In this document: piece after piece, positions 47,143 to 59,781 of the stretch
Layout of the letters: the number at the start of each line of letters is the position of its first letter
Position numbering within the stretch: position 1 is the stretch's first letter
DNA from: Carettochelys insculpta
Taxonomy: Eukaryota > Chordata > Testudines > Carettochelyidae
Direction: 5' to 3'
NCBI RefSeq assembly: GCF_033958435.1
Contig: NC_134137.1
Coordinates: 224,171,501-224,235,500, forward strand
Length of the DNA: 64,000 nucleotides
Notes under the pieces: model-generated
What the model was told of the DNA's origin: nothing
Database searches by the model: none
Seen by the model: only the letters and a program-made list of their open reading frames with translations
Program-made: the position numbers and the translations under genes

Positions 47143-48849
47143 GCATAGGCCATCCAATCAATGAAAAGAAACAATGCCATATTTCATACTATAGTATGTG
47201 TCAAACCAATTGTGAGCCATTGACTGGCACAGAAAAAGGAATGGTGCACAAATAAGCAACCTGTTCTCAAACCTAGATACTATATTTTTTTCACCTAGAG
47301 ACTAAATTTTTTTCACACAAACTATTAATCCAACAACTAAGAATAATAAACAAATTAGTGAAAATGATGGCCTACTCCCAGATAATTTGCCAAATGAAAA
47401 AAAAATCTTGTAATACATTGTGCTTTGCAAATTGTTCACCTAACTATAATGATTCAGACTGCTCTGGAGTGGAAAGATAGAAGGATGCAGGGACCACAAC
47501 AACTGTAAAATGGTAGGAAAAAACCTATGAACAAGGAACATGAACTCTCATGGAAAGGAATTTCTTGTCTCTCGCTGAGCTAAAACCTTACACCACATCA
47601 TGTTCCTCCAGCCATTTCAATAAGGTTGAAAACAATTCGCTCTTTCTGTGATTCTCAAGGACCAGACAACACATAGACATGCAATGTGCATAACAAATGA
47701 AAAGATCGCGCACAGCTTCCACTACCCTTCCCTCCTTATCTCCAAGAGACACTAAGCTCTCCCTCTGTTATCTGAACTGCCGTTCCAGAAAGGTCCCTCT
47801 CTGTAAGTAGCCTTCCAGGCACTTGGTCCAGTTCCTCTTCTAAGGACATTTTCTACAGTGGGGAAACTTAAGAGTCTCTTAACCAGCTCCACTAGGGAGA
47901 TTGTTCAAAAGGTTAATTACTGAGGTGGGGTGAGGGAGGCAGGGGGTGGAGAGACATTCTCTCTTTTTTTTAAATTTGTCTTCTCAAATCCTTAAAATCC
48001 TTTACAATTTAGCCAGCACAAGGAGGGAGCAGGAGGGGGATGGGCTTCCCATGCATTTGAACATTTGATAAAACCTCAATTATGTTCCTTCCCTAATCCT
48101 GTGTCATTAGGAGCAAAATAGTACATCAGGAGGCCATTTAGATATGAATGGCTGCAGCCCTGCCATCAGACCTGCTGACTTTTTTTTTCCCTCTCTGCAC
48201 ACTCTTGTTTTGTTGCTTGGGCCAATTATATTTTGAGATGCGATTTTTTGGGGCTAGGCACTCAGCCTTCTGCACTGGGGGGTCCAACAATGGCCTGGTT
48301 GGAGACCCTTATCAGCCTTATTATTGTTATTTTAGGTGGAAAGGTCATTATTATGATAATAGCTAGGAATGAATCTGTCCATTCAGAGCTTTCAAAATAC
48401 AAAGCAAAACAAAGCCTTCTGTATGTAGAGCCCCAGTTTTGTTCCGGTTGAAGGCAATGAGGATTTGGTATTGTCTTTAACAGGAACAGGACTGTACCCC
48501 ATCAAACAACTTTATATCAGCCAGACACCCTAAAAAAAACAATAAATTCAATTGAGGATTAACTTTCTGTCTTTTGGCGTTGGCAGAAGGAGAACAGAAT
48601 TTGTTCTCATGACCTGTATAATCCCGAGTCTGTACCCGTCTTAACCCAGACCCAATACAGGTTCTGACCAGAGTTCAGTCATATGGTGAAGCACATCAGG
48701 ATAGGAATATCTGATATTATGGGCCCTGAGCACAGTGTAAAACCATAGAAGCTGGAACCCAGAGTCTAGTCACATTGCTGTTTGTGCAATTATAGTTTGA
48801 CTTTCTAAATACCCCTTGTCAATATATTGTGTTCTTCACAAATGCGTGA
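47143..48849. other. Unique AT-rich DNA, no gene seen
   Basis: The stretch around 48120-48480 is free of recognisable repeats. It could hold conserved non-coding sequence but gives no positive evidence. Confidence 0.4.
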
Positions 48850-48863
48850 CAGTACAGGTGGTA

Positions 48864-49056
48864 TCAATGGACTTTGGCTTCCTTGACCAAAGGAAGGTGT
48901 TCCAGGCAGAAGAGCTGCTGGGAAGAGATGGGGTCAATCTAACCAAGAAGGAAAAGAGCCTCATCGCCTACCCACTTACTAAGCCAACAGGGAGGACTTT
49001 AAATAAGTTTCAAAGGAAGCAGGTGAAAAAAGACAAGAGAGTGAGCATAAAAAGGT
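48864..49056 (+). pseudogene. CR1 ORF1 C-terminal esterase remnant
   Basis: A short open stretch reads FQAEELLGRDGVNLTKKEKS, the end of the SGNH-esterase-like domain found in CR1 ORF1. The motif is normally DGVHL with a catalytic His; here it reads DGVNL, so the residue is lost. A Lys-rich tail follows to the stop. The upstream part of ORF1 was not found. Confidence 0.6.
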
Positions 49057-50632
49057 AACTAGCAGAAGGTTAGATATTTGGGGATGTGTGGAAATGGAAA
49101 TTTACAATAGGGCCATAGGAGCAATAAAAGGAAAATCAAGGTGTAATGTCCTCAAAACCTCAAAATCTATACACAAACACAAGGCATATAGGAAGTAAAG
49201 TGGAAGGACTGGCTATACTAGTACATAAGCTAAATTATGGCTTAATTAGCATCACTGAAACTTGTTATGATAAGTCTCATTACTGGAGTCCTCACATAGG
49301 GGAGGATAGCTAGTTCAGGAAGGGCAGACTGGATTAAAAAAGGAGGGAGTGTTGCATTATACATCAAGAATGTACACACTTGTTCTGAGGCACAGAAGAA
49401 GGTGGGATTCACACCAACTGAAAGCCTCTGGGTAAAAATAAAAAGGGTTAAAATAGAGTTGGGGGTCCACTACAGACCCCTAATAAGGAAGGGAATATAG
49501 ATGAGGTGTTGCTAGCCCAAACAACAGAAATATTCAAATGTTCAAAACACAAGAGCTGGTAGTAATAGGGGACTTCAACTACCTAGATGTCTGTTGGAAA
49601 AAGGAATACAACAAAGAATGTAATTTCTAGTAAGTTCCTGGAATGTACTGGGGACAAATTTTTGTTTTGGAAAGTGGAGGAAGTAACCAGAAACGTAATT
49701 TTAGACTTATTTATCACAGACAGGGAGAAAATGGCAGACAATCTGAAGGTGGCAGGCAATTTAGGTGAAAGGGATCATGACATGATAGATTTCATGATTC
49801 TACATAAAGGATGAAGTGAGAACGGTAGAATAAGGAGAATGGACTTCAAAACAAACCACTTTAATAAACTCAGAGAGCTGGTACAGTAGGCCCCATCAGA
49901 AGAAAATCTAGGGAAAAAAAAGAGTTCAGAATAACTGGCAGTTTCTTAAGGAGACAATGTTAAAGGCACAACCACAAACTATACTGGTGAGAAGGAAAGA
50001 TAGGAACTAAAATAAGAGGTCAACATGGTTGCATCAGGAGGTTTTAAAAGACTTGACAATCAAAAAGAAATATTAAAATTGGGAACATGGGCAAATCTCT
50101 TAGGAGGAGTAAGAAAGAATAGCACAAGCACATAGGGACAAAATCAGAAAGGATAAGGTACAAAATGAGTTATACTTAGCAAGGGACATGAAAGGCAGTA
50201 AGAAGAGATTCCTTAAATATACTAAAAAAAAGATAAAGAAAAGTGTAGATCCTCTGCTTAGAGAGGGAAATCCAGGTGTTTAATGCCTATTTTGCTTCAA
50301 GCTTCACTACAAAGAAGAATGGTGATCAGTCATTCAACAAAATTAAAATGAACAACAAGGGGGGAAAGGAATGCAACACAAAACAAAGACAAGGTGAAAA
50401 GATATTTAGATCAGTTCAGTGCATTCAGCTCAGCAGGACCTAATGAAATTCATCCTCAGGTACTTCAGGAACTAATTGAAGGAGGAATCCCACAGGAATG
50501 TAGAAGGAAAAAAAATGGTCTTAAAAGGGGGAAGAAAGAGGACCTGTGGAATTATAGATCTTCAGTCTAACTTTGGAAACTGGAAAGATATTGGAACAAA
50601 TTATTAGACAATAAATTTGTGAGCACTTAGGA

Positions 50633-51118
50633 CAGGGGCTACAACCTGCAGCTCTTTAAAGACTTCTTTGTGGCTCCCAATTCTATAGCTGCAAAGTTAA
50701 AAAAAAAAAAATAAGCAGTTCCTCCTGATTATTTTATCTCTAAAATCCCAAAAATAAACTACTCATATCTAAACAGTGAACAGTGTGTGATCTTGAAACT
50801 TTGGATAACTCCCCGTAGCATCCTCCAGAGAGAGAGAAGGTTCAGGAGCGAAAGTCAGGAAGACAATGGTATAATCACACATATAAAGAGTGAGGAAACA
50901 GAATATGCAAAAAGTTTGTGAACATCCTGCAGTAATCATGTATCACATTCCAAATCGTTGTGTGCGTGCTGTTCTTAAAATAGGGGTTACAAAAAGTATG
51001 GTTTAATGTTATTCATTACAGACCATCTTGTGTTCACATGCACTGCCAGCTCTTGAATTTGTGTTTTACCAAATTGGACAAAAATGGCTCTTCTTGCTAT
51101 TTTATTTGCAAACCCCTG
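50633..51118. mobile_element. hAT-type nonautonomous element in CR1
   Basis: CAGGGGCTACAACCTGC on the left and TTGCAAACCCCTG on the right; flanks ACTTAGGA and ACTTAGAG agree at 6 of 8. The surrounding reverse transcriptase reads on after removal of this block, which supports the boundaries. Non-coding, with an A-tract at 50700. Confidence 0.75.
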
Positions 51119-51544
51119 ACTTAGAGCATGGTGCGCTCAGAAGAAAGAGCCAGCATAGATCTTTCAAGAACAAATCATGCCAAACTAACCACCTGCTTGC
51201 CTGCCTTTTCTTCTGTTACTAGGCTAGTGGAAAAGGTGGAAGAGGTAGTTATGAAATACCTTGATTTTAGTAAGGCTTTTGGCTCAGTTCCACATGACAT
51301 TTTCAAAGCAACCTGGAGAGACGCAGTTAAGGTGAAAGGATTACAAGTTGGGTGCACTACTGGTTGAAAGACGTTACTTAAAGTTAAACTACCAATGGTT
51401 CACTGTCGTACGGGGAAGAAGTATTTGCTGAGGCCTCAGAGGGGTTAGTCTGGCCTCTGGTCTTGTTTGGCATTTTCATTAGCGACTTGACTAATAGCAG
51501 GAAGAACACACGCTCATACAATTTGCAGATGACAGAATGGGTAG

Positions 51545-52110
51545 TGTGCAGGCCTGCTGTGGACAGGTGGGTTGGGGGTGTGAATGGAGCAGTTTTCCTA
51601 GGGGCCCAGCAATACAAAAAAAAACCAAAGCTCCTGTATGTTTCTACTGTGGCACCAGTGGCAGCCAGAGCTTCGGACCCTTTAAATTTCTGCCAGAGCA
51701 CTGTGTCACACCCTCTAGGTAGCATGAGGCTGGCTGTCCCAGCCTCTGCCCTTTCCCCTGCAAGCCCCCACCCATTCCAGGGGCATGAAACAGACTCCCT
51801 GTCCTGCCTTGCCCAGAAGTCTGGTGGGGCTGAAAGTCTTGATGGCAGTGGGTGAACCTAGGGCCGGGGAAGGCAAGACCTGATCTCTGCCCCTGCCACC
51901 TGAGACCCCATCCCTGCTGCCCATGGCCCACATGGGAGCCAAGTGCCCTGAGCACAAGCAGCCTGCAGCCCCATCCCTCCTAGGGCACCAAAAGAGCAGG
52001 TGGGCAGGTTGCTCCTCAGCCTCAACCAGGTAATGTGGTAACGCACTGCCCTCCCCTGCCTCTTATACCCACCACTCATAGATGACACCCAGGTGTTTCA
52101 AGCACTTTGG
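51545..52110. repeat. GC-rich dispersed foldback repeat, copy 3
   Basis: GGCAGCCAGAGCTTCGGACC near 51660 matches an arm of copies 1 and 2. CCCACCCATTCCAGGGGCAT near 51767 matches CCACCCCTCCCAGGGCATGG in copy 4 at 61690. It interrupts the CR1 reverse transcriptase just after the FADD box. Edges are approximate. Confidence 0.45.
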
Positions 52111-52127
52111 ATGACCAGATTGGAACT

Positions 52128-52413
52128 CATAAGAACGCCATACTGGATCAGACCAAAGGTCCATCCAGCCCAGTAGCCTATCTGCCAACAGTGGCCAGTG
52201 CAGGTGCCCCAGAGGGGGTGGAACGAAGACAACGATCAAGTGATTTGTCTCCTGCCATCCATCTCCAGTCCAGCCCCCTGACCTTTTGGCAGGGGCAAGC
52301 ACCATCCCTTTTTTTAAAATCTATTTGCCCCCGATCCCTAAGTGGCCCCCTCAAGGGCTGAGCTCACAACTCTGGGATGAGCAGGTCAATGATCAAACCA
52401 CTGAGCTATCCCT
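52128..52413 (-). mobile_element. tRNA-derived SINE with CR1 tail (Cry I-like)
   Basis: Read on the minus strand, it opens with GGGATAGCTCAGTGGTTTGA (A box), then GTTGTGAGCTCAGCC (B-box position) and TTGAGGGGGCCACTTAGGGA. The tail has TGGATGGACCTTTGGTCTGA and ends in GTTCTTATG, a CR1-type 3' end. The order and the LINE-matched tail fit turtle Pol III SINEs. It looks full length and is inserted in the CR1 copy. Confidence 0.75.
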
Positions 52414-52869
52414 CATTCACCATAACTCCTAAACGAATTGGAGCTTTTGCCTGGAATTATCAAAATTCTACAAAGACAAGTCCACAGTACTACGCTTGGG
52501 AAAGAAAGATCAATAGCAAAACTGTAAAATGGGGAGTAATTGGCTGTCTTGTAGCATGGCTGAAAAGGATCTGGGGTTATTGAGTAAGAGTTAACATGAT
52601 GCAGTTGTGAAAAAAGTTAAAGATCATTCTGTGGGATATTAATAGGAGTGTAATTTGTGAGACACAAAAAAAAATTATTCTTATCTACTCGGCACAGGTG
52701 AGGTCATAGGCTGAGAACTGTGCACAGTTCTTGGTGCAACTTTTGAGGAAAGATGTATAAAAACTGGTGAGAGTCCGGGGAGAGCAACAAAAGGTTTATT
52801 TGTATTATGCAGAAAGGTTAAAAAAGTGGGTGTGTTTAGTCTTGAATGAAGAACACTAAGGAATAGACA

Positions 52870-53230
52870 CGGGCTCCATGAGCGCTCAGAAACTGGAGCA
52901 CTCATGGAAAAAATAGTAGGTGCTGAGCACCCACGGGTGGGTCTTTCCTCCCACCCACCGGTGCTTCCTTCCAAAGGTGGGCCCCACCACTCAGCTCGTT
53001 CCTGTCCTCGTGTGACTGCCTCCCACAGCTCTGGCATGCCACCAAACAGCTGATGACTGTGGGTGGGAGGCACGTGGGGGTAGGAATAAGAGCAGGACAT
53101 TGGGCAGGGGCAGACCTGAGAGTGGACAAGGGCAGGTCAAGCCCCTATGACACTGCTCTGCATTTCTGCCTGGCAGCTGTCTGAGAGAGCCTAGCTTGGG
53201 TGGTGACTTCCATCCTTGCCTGAGCTCATG
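52870..53230. repeat. Possible dispersed repeat
   Basis: CATGAGCGCTCAGAAACTGG and GGTGCTGAGCACCCACGGGT head a block with CCCACCCACCGGTGC. The CR1 reading stops at its left edge, suggesting an insertion. Family unknown. Confidence 0.35.
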
Positions 53231-54378
53231 CACCGTGGTTCCCAGCAGATGTCTCTGAGGCAGCGATGAGGCAGGGCTACAGGAACTGTGACCATCTGAC
53301 CAGAGAAGTCAAGAACGTAATAGGCAGGTGGAAAAAAAAATTCCCCCCTCACTCTAAGAAAAGGTCCCTATAAAGTAGGACTGAAGCCCCCTGGCAGGAG
53401 GCAGTATGGGGGAAGCTTGCCACGCAACTGCCTGCGCTGTTATTGTTTCATGGATCAACACAGACGTTCATCTCCAGGGACATCACTTTGGCACCGCATA
53501 TGGGTACCAAATTCAATTTTTAGAGAAAATCAGCATCTGAAGAGGCACACAGGGATGGGAAGTGACCTTCAGTCACAGCAAACCAGATCTTTTTGCCCTC
53601 CACTCTCCAGCCCCATGAACCATCTCCTGCTGAGAGAACGAAAGACCCCTAACTTGTGGCAGACTGTAGGGTCCTCCTTCAATCATTCTTACCTATTTAT
53701 TTTTTAAAATATTCTGACTAGAAACAGAGAGGTGAAAGGCTCCATATTGCAGCACCAATTCCCTGAGTCATCACGTCCACCTCCACAAACTGAATCATAT
53801 TTAAAAGAGTGCTGTCAAAGGAGGGAGCCTGTATCTTGTGAGATGCTTGCCCAGCCCCACCCACAGCCATTTACTTCTTTGGAAACACATCACTTTCTAA
53901 TAATACAGTTGGCTGCATTATCTTATTTGACACTAAAAACTTGAGACAATTGATGGTAGTTTAAATTCCAAACAGAAGGGAATTATAAAACGGATTTATA
54001 ATCCCTTGCATTAGCGCCCTGGGGAAATGGCTGAAGTCTTTATCGCATTCAGAGGACAGCATGACTGATGCCAAAATCCTGTCCCTGCACCAGCCTGCCC
54101 TTGGTCTCTTACTTCCTCCCTTGCTGTGTTTCTGGGCAGGTAGCAGGCAGCCTGGACTAGAGCCCACCCACAAATGTGGCTCTGATGCTTGCTCAGTAGG
54201 GGCCACGGTAATTGTTCCCTGAGTCTGCTGCTTTGCACTGTTTCCCATTTTTTATTCAACTCGATCAAAGTGACCCACACAAAAGACAAAAGAAAGGGAA
54301 GGAGGTAGAAAGGCATGGAGGGAGGAAAGAGATAGAGAAGCAGCACAGTACATGCTCCATGGGCAGCTCATATCAGAG
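53231..54378. other. Unique DNA, no gene seen
   Basis: Small frames only. Confidence 0.4.
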
Positions 54379-54692
54379 ATTAGGGTGGTCAGGTGCCCAG
54401 TTTTGGACCAGAAAGTCCAGTTGAAAAGAGAACCTGTCAGAGTCCAGTCAGATCTACTAACTGGAAAACCCCTGGCTTTTAGGCAGCTGCAGCTCCCAGC
54501 CCAGTCATGCAGCCAAGTCCCCCTGTCCTGGATGAAGGAGCGAAAAGGAAAAAGCAGTGAGTAATGAAGGGAGGAGAGAAGAGGAGTGGGGTGGAGTTTG
54601 GACGGGGTGGGAAGAGGAGGTGTGGGAGTGGGGCAGGAGAGGTTCCCTGCTACTGTCTGGTTTGTAAATATTACCAAGCTGGCCTTCCTACA
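54379..54692. repeat. Possible MITE with TTAGGGTGGTCAGGTGCCCA end
   Basis: TTAGGGTGGTCAGGTG on the left loosely mirrors GTAGGAAGGCCAGCTTGG, the reverse complement of the right edge. CTACTGTCTGGTTTGTAAAT matches the right end of a repeat I associate with turtles. A 187-codon antisense frame across it has no domain. Confidence 0.3.
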
Positions 54693-55053
54693 TGAAGAGG
54701 TGAGTGATAGAACAGACAGACAGGACACACCTGGGGGTATGTAAGATAGTGGGAAGCAGGAGCTCAGAGCAGTCCCAAAGGCATTGGAATGGTGGAGCCG
54801 CACCCTGCAAATCACTGGGGCTCAGAAACAACAGCAATCAAGGGAAGCCAGCACTGCATCAAGCTCTATGTATGTACCTGAGAAAGCACCCTGTCACTCA
54901 GCAGGGGTGGATGATTTTTTAATAAGGTTGCTCAGTCCTCGTGAGAACCAGGATGCTTATTTCAGGACCTAACCATGGACTTTAGAGCCTAGCTTTATTC
55001 CCCCATATTGGAAAATGCAGGTTGAAGTAGAGGGTTTAAAAAATACACCCCCG
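54693..55053. other. Unique DNA
   Basis: No feature recognised. Confidence 0.35.
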
Positions 55054-55063
55054 GGTAGGAGGT

Positions 55064-55425
55064 CTGCCAAGGATGACGCGAGCAAACAGTTTACCAGTGA
55101 TGCTTAGGAGGGAGATTCCATGCTAGTTGTTGCAGTCGCTTCTGTCTCCTTTGTTCTTATACAACGTTACAACGTTAGCGTCGCACATATCCTGTGGAAC
55201 CTCACCCTCTTTCCAGCACAGGCACAGTAGCTCATGTAGGGGTTCCAGGAGTGTGTCCGCGGCACACTTGATTACCTCTGGTGGTATACCATCCTGGCCA
55301 GGGGCCTTTCCTGCTGCAATGCTGTCGATGGCTCTCTTCAGTTCATCCACAGTCGGTTCTTGATCCAGTTTGTCCATTACTGGTAGGAGCTCAACAGCAT
55401 CGAGGGCTGCGTCAACCACAACATT
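55064..55425 (-). pseudogene. Inverted RT segment of the LINE
   Basis: On the minus strand: VDAALDAVELLPVMDKLDQE, then AAGKAPGQDGIPPEVIK, VTLYKNKGDRSDCNN, a stop in place of the usual Tyr, and GISLLSITGKLFARVILG. This is the start of the RT domain (fingers). Confidence 0.85.
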
Positions 55426-56699
55426 CCAAGGCCTTTGACTTCGTCAGCAGGGATGGTCTGTTCAAACTGCTCCACAAGATAGGCTGTCCACCACGGTTAC
55501 TCAAGATGATCCAGTCGTTCCACGAAGACATGAGAGGAACCATCCAATATAATGGAGCATTATCGGATGCTTTCAGAATCAGGAGCGGTGTCAAACAAGG
55601 ATGCGTGCTTGCTCTGACATTGTTCGGGATCTTCTTCACACTCCTCCTGAAGCATGCCTTTCGATCTTCAACAGAGGGCATCTTGCTGCACACAAGATCT
55701 GATGGGAAACTGTTTAACCTTGCAAGGCTGAAAGCTAAGTCTAAGGTGCGGGAAGTCCTCATCAGAGACATGCCGTTCGCAGACGATGCTGTTGTAGTGT
55801 CTCACACAGAAGACCAGCTTCAAAAACTGCTGGATCAGTTCTCCAAAGCGTGCAAGGACTTTGGGCTTACCATCAGCCTAAAGAAGACAAACGTACTCGG
55901 TCAGGATGTTGCTGAATCCCCATCAATCAGCATTGACAACTATACATTAGAGGTCATCCACGAGTTCATGTACCTCGGGTCCACCATCACTGATACCCTG
56001 TTGTTGGACACTGAGCTAAATAGGAGCATCGGAAAAGCGGCCACAACTCTGTCCAGACTGAGCAAGAGAGTGTGGAATAACAACAAGCTGTACACTCACA
56101 CCAAAATGCAAGTCTACAGAGACTGCATCCTCAGCACCCTCCTTTATGGCAGCGAGACTTGGACCCTGTATGCCCGCCAGGAAAAGAGGCTGAACGTCTT
56201 CCATTTGCACTGCCTCAGGTCCATCCTTGGAATATCATGGAAGGACAGAAGGACCAACACCGCCGTTCTCGAGCAAGCTGGAATCCCAACCATGCACAAC
56301 CTCCTCAGTCAGCGTCGACTCCGCTGGCTTGGCCACGTCCACAGGGTGAACGGTGGAAGGATTCCAAAAGACATCATGTATGGTGAGCTAGCCTCTGGCA
56401 AAAGACCTCCCAGACGCCCCCAGTTGTGCTACAAAGATGTCTGCAAGACAGACCTCAGAGAGGTAGACATCAAGCTGGATAACTGGGAAGAACTAGTAGA
56501 CGACTGCAGCAGATGGAGGCAGGGGTTACACAAGGGCCTTCGGAAGGGCGAGATGAGGATCAGACAGCTAGCAGAGGAGAAGCGAGCGCACAGAAAGCAC
56601 ACTAAAGACTTGCCAGACACCCACCACATCTGCAAGAGATGCAGCAAGGACTGTCACTCTCGTGTGGGTCTTCATAGTCACAATAGATGCTGTAAATGA
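55426..56699 (+). pseudogene. LINE reverse transcriptase, C-terminal two thirds
   Basis: The frame is open from the inversion junction to a stop at 56697-56699, about 424 residues. It starts SKAFDFVSRDGLFKLLHKIG (RT palm, first catalytic Asp region altered to F-D-F), then RSGVKQGCVLALTLFGIFF and the catalytic box FADDAVVVSH. The thumb follows with KTNVLGQD, then GSETWTLYARQEKRLNVFHL, and the C-terminal Cys/His finger. It lacks the endonuclease and the fingers, so it is inactive alone. The long open frame suggests recent insertion. Clade not assigned with certainty. Confidence 0.85.
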
Positions 56700-56779
56700 A
56701 GTCCTCGATTGAAACTATAAAGGGCGCGATCCATAGTCTATGCAGACTGAAGGATGCCTACTACTGCTAGGTAGGAGGT

Positions 56780-58390
56780 ATAAACACAAGAGGGTCTCCT
56801 GGGGAAGAAATGTCAGGAAAGAGGCAGAAGGCACTAGCATATCCTAAGAAGTTCTTGTCACTTACAATTGATATGTAACCAACCTGCCAGAGACCACACA
56901 AAGAAGATTGAGGATGGGAGTGAGCAAGAGAGAAAGAGGGGACATGGCCCCATAGACACACAGACTCTTCTCTGAGCAGGGAACTTGGCAGTTCTACTGC
57001 CCAGGTGGTTTGGTCTCACTGCACATCTTCCTTCCTTGTGAGATGGTCTCCTATCAGACATAAGCATCTGTTGCCATAGAGTAGAATGTGTGCAGCCGGT
57101 CACTCAGCTGTTAATCTCAGCCAGAGTTCTGGGTTTTATGCTTCTCCGCTCCCCTGTGCGCAGCCCCAAACCCAACCTCTCAAATTCCTTCAGGCTGCAT
57201 GGCAAGCTCACTCCTCCATGGTCTCCATGGCTGGGTGAGGAATCCTTGGGTAGGAAAACAAGGCAGGGACCGGGGACATGCTAAGGTGTTGAGAGATGAA
57301 TAACTCTGTAGCCTATTTCCATCACCTACCTCTCAGCTCCCACAAGAAACATCCTTGACCTACCAGTTGCTTTTCCAGCCCTCCATTGCTCAGGTGTCAG
57401 CCCTGTTTCCATCAGCCCACAGAACATCTCGCTATCTTTAATGCTGTGGCTATGGAGAGAGTCTGACGCAGAAGGGGAGAGGCTCTCTCTCCCTTGTCTT
57501 AGACACTGTCAGGCTCAGCTCTACGACTCAGCCGTCCCAAGGGACCAAGAATCAGACAGCATTTACGTACTAAATGCTAATCTCCTACTTGGAGCTGAGC
57601 TTCCGGGGAAGGGGGCGAGTGATTCAAGGAGAAACATGCAGATCCCGAAGCAGCCCCATTCGAGTCTTTCCAGCTGTAACTCAGTGTCACAGCTTCCATT
57701 TAAAAGCCAAATAGTTATGTAGCCTTTTTGAAATCTGAAGTGCAGCTTCGGGACCTCCACAATGCCCCAATCCAATATGCCTCTGGTGGAGAGTTGTAAT
57801 CTAAAACTCAGATTTGCACCCTCACAGACTAGAAATACAGCAATATGTCACTTATAAAATAGAGCTCTAGCCTGCCTCTTATGAATACAGAAGGGATTGA
57901 TTATGTCTTAAAGTTGCTAGAAACGGACGCTGACTCGCCAGCTCCCAGACCCTAATAACACAACCGGTGCTGCCTAGTCTCACTGCACTGATCTCCAATT
58001 CTTAGCTGGGACCAGCACACCATGGAAAGAACAGCTGCCTATAGTATGTGCTGAACCTGAGAAATTCCAGGTTCACACTGCCCTACCACACTTAGGGAAA
58101 TGTTTCAAAGTGTCACTACTGCTATAAGTCAGTGGGCAGACACAACAGACTGTGAAAAGTAAAACTGAGGCCTAAACTGTAGTTTAGTTCAAATCCCTTT
58201 CCCGAGGTTGAGCTTGATCGACACAAAGAAGATTCAAAATAACACCCGAGGCCTTACTAGTTTTCAGCAAGCTGGGAGGGAGGAAGACACTTTCATCTAC
58301 CCACTATGAGACTCTTGTCTTGGCATTTTCTAGTGCTTTCCCATTTGTCAGTCTGTCCCTTCTGGTGTCATACACTGACGTCTTACTTCA
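56780..58390. other. Unique DNA, no gene seen
   Basis: No repeat or domain recognised. Confidence 0.45.
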
Positions 58391-58676
58391 TTTGGGAGTA
58401 GATCAACACTGCTGAGGTCAATTTTCCGGAGTTTGATTTACTGTGCCTGGTAGGGACCCACTAAATCAATGACAGAGGGCACCTCCCTCAGTGCTGGTAT
58501 TCCTGCTTTTCACAAGGAGTATGGGAAGTTGATAGGACCGTTTGCTCCTGTTGACCTCCTGCAGTGGAGATGGAGCAGAAGTTCAAATTAAGGCATGTGA
58601 GCTCCAGCTACGTAATGAACATAGTTGGAGCTGCATATCTTAATTCACCATTCCCCATTAGTGTACACCTGGCCGT
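58391..58676. mobile_element. Diverged MITE remnant
   Basis: GTAGATCAACACTGCTGAGG, GTTTGATTTACTGTGCC, CCCACTAAATCAATGACAG and CAGCTACGTAATGAACATAG retain the order of a reptile MITE built on TAGATCGATTTA and CTGAAGTCGAC motifs. Ends are not clear. Confidence 0.4.
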
Positions 58677-59778
58677 AGATTGTGCACTCGTTAGCGCAGG
58701 GTCCATCTTTCTGTTCTGTGTTTTTACAGTGCCTAGTACCTGGCCTATGGACAAATAGCTTCTACTTGCAGCTTTTCCTTTGCTTTTTTAACATGGCCCC
58801 AGATCACTGCTTTACTAGCCAGGGAATCTGGATTCTACTTGTACCCCGTAACACACTGAGATAGAAGAAGCATTACAATACCTTGTGACCCCACCCTGTT
58901 CCACAGATGTCACACAACTGTGCACCCCTAATTCCCTATGCAACCCCCCTAGTTTCTAATCAAACACTTCTGATTTAGTCTCTTAGATAGATGACTCCTA
59001 TTAAACTGGATTCTTCTGTCACTGCAAGAGACATGAAATTAAAAACTGCCTGTCTTTAATCATGCCAGGCTTCATCTCTGTCTCCTAGGCTTCATTTATC
59101 AATAATTAATATATAAGAGAGATTGAAACCCAATTCAGTTTCAAGGATCTAAATGCTACATATATAAATTGTAAAAGGAATGATCATCGCTCCCATGAAC
59201 AGACTGACAAATTCACTCGTGCACACAAGGGGATAAGACAACAGCAGCAATTACCAAGATGCAGGAAGGGCTTGGATGTAAGAAGTGCAAGACTAGATTT
59301 CTTTGTGGTCTCATTACTGGGAAGATTTTGCTCCCGCAGGTTCCCACAAAAAGAGGGGATCACAACATCTCCCTCCCTAAGGCCCCCACCCCTTAGCCAA
59401 TGGGTATTTCCTCTTCTCCAGCTGACTTTACTGGGTCTGTAGTTTCTGCCAAACTAGCACCTTGGGCCATCTAGTTGAGTATCTTGTCTCCAGAAATGAG
59501 CAGCACAAAAAATGTATCCACCTCTGATCTGAATGGCTTACTATGCACCTGCCTTTATGAGAATAGGTGTTATAGGGCAGATAGATATGTGAGGTGCTTG
59601 GGAATAGATCTGATACTGCATATACACAAGATTATTCTGACTTTTGGGTTCTGAGTAAGCTGTTATGGGCATCAGATTGCCTTTTATGTTATCCACCCTT
59701 TCCCATTTGTTCTAGCTGCACAGCATCACTCTGTTCCCAACATCTCAGCCAGTTCCATTTCCTCTGCATGAGGGTCAC
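58677..59778. other. Unique AT-rich DNA
   Basis: No gene or repeat recognised; 59030-59180 is AT-rich and non-repetitive. Confidence 0.4.
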
Positions 59779-59781
59779 AAT

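Larger units (their letters stand above)
48850..52870 (+). mobile_element. Sense CR1 LINE with nested insertions
   Basis: Order along the strand: ORF1 esterase tail (48864-49056), ORF2 endonuclease (about 49210-49830, with GDFNYLDVCW and RDHDMIDFMI), and lysine-rich linker (50000-50280). The RT start is near 50400 (SAGPNEIHPQVLQELIEGG) and continues after the hAT insert at 51119 (KYLDFSKAFGSVPHDI, then IFISDLT and FADD near 51523). After the GC-rich repeat and a SINE come the thumb and C-terminal parts to about 52870. Many stops and frameshifts; an old copy. Confidence 0.8.
55054..56779 (+). mobile_element. LINE with twin-priming inversion, perfect 10-bp TSD, copy 2
   Basis: GGTAGGAGGT occurs at 55054-55063 and 56770-56779. 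Between them, 55064-55425 encodes an upstream part of the reverse transcriptase on the minus strand. From about 55426 the plus strand carries the rest of the protein and the 3' UTR. Such a 5' inversion is the mark of twin-primed reverse transcription. By comparison with RT layout, about 60 codons between the two parts are missing at the junction. The 3' end GGGCGCGATCCATAGTC matches copy 1 at 9702. Confidence 0.9.

Noticed and set aside
54252..54815. 187-codon minus-strand frame
   Set aside because: Spans a repeat and unique DNA; no domain.
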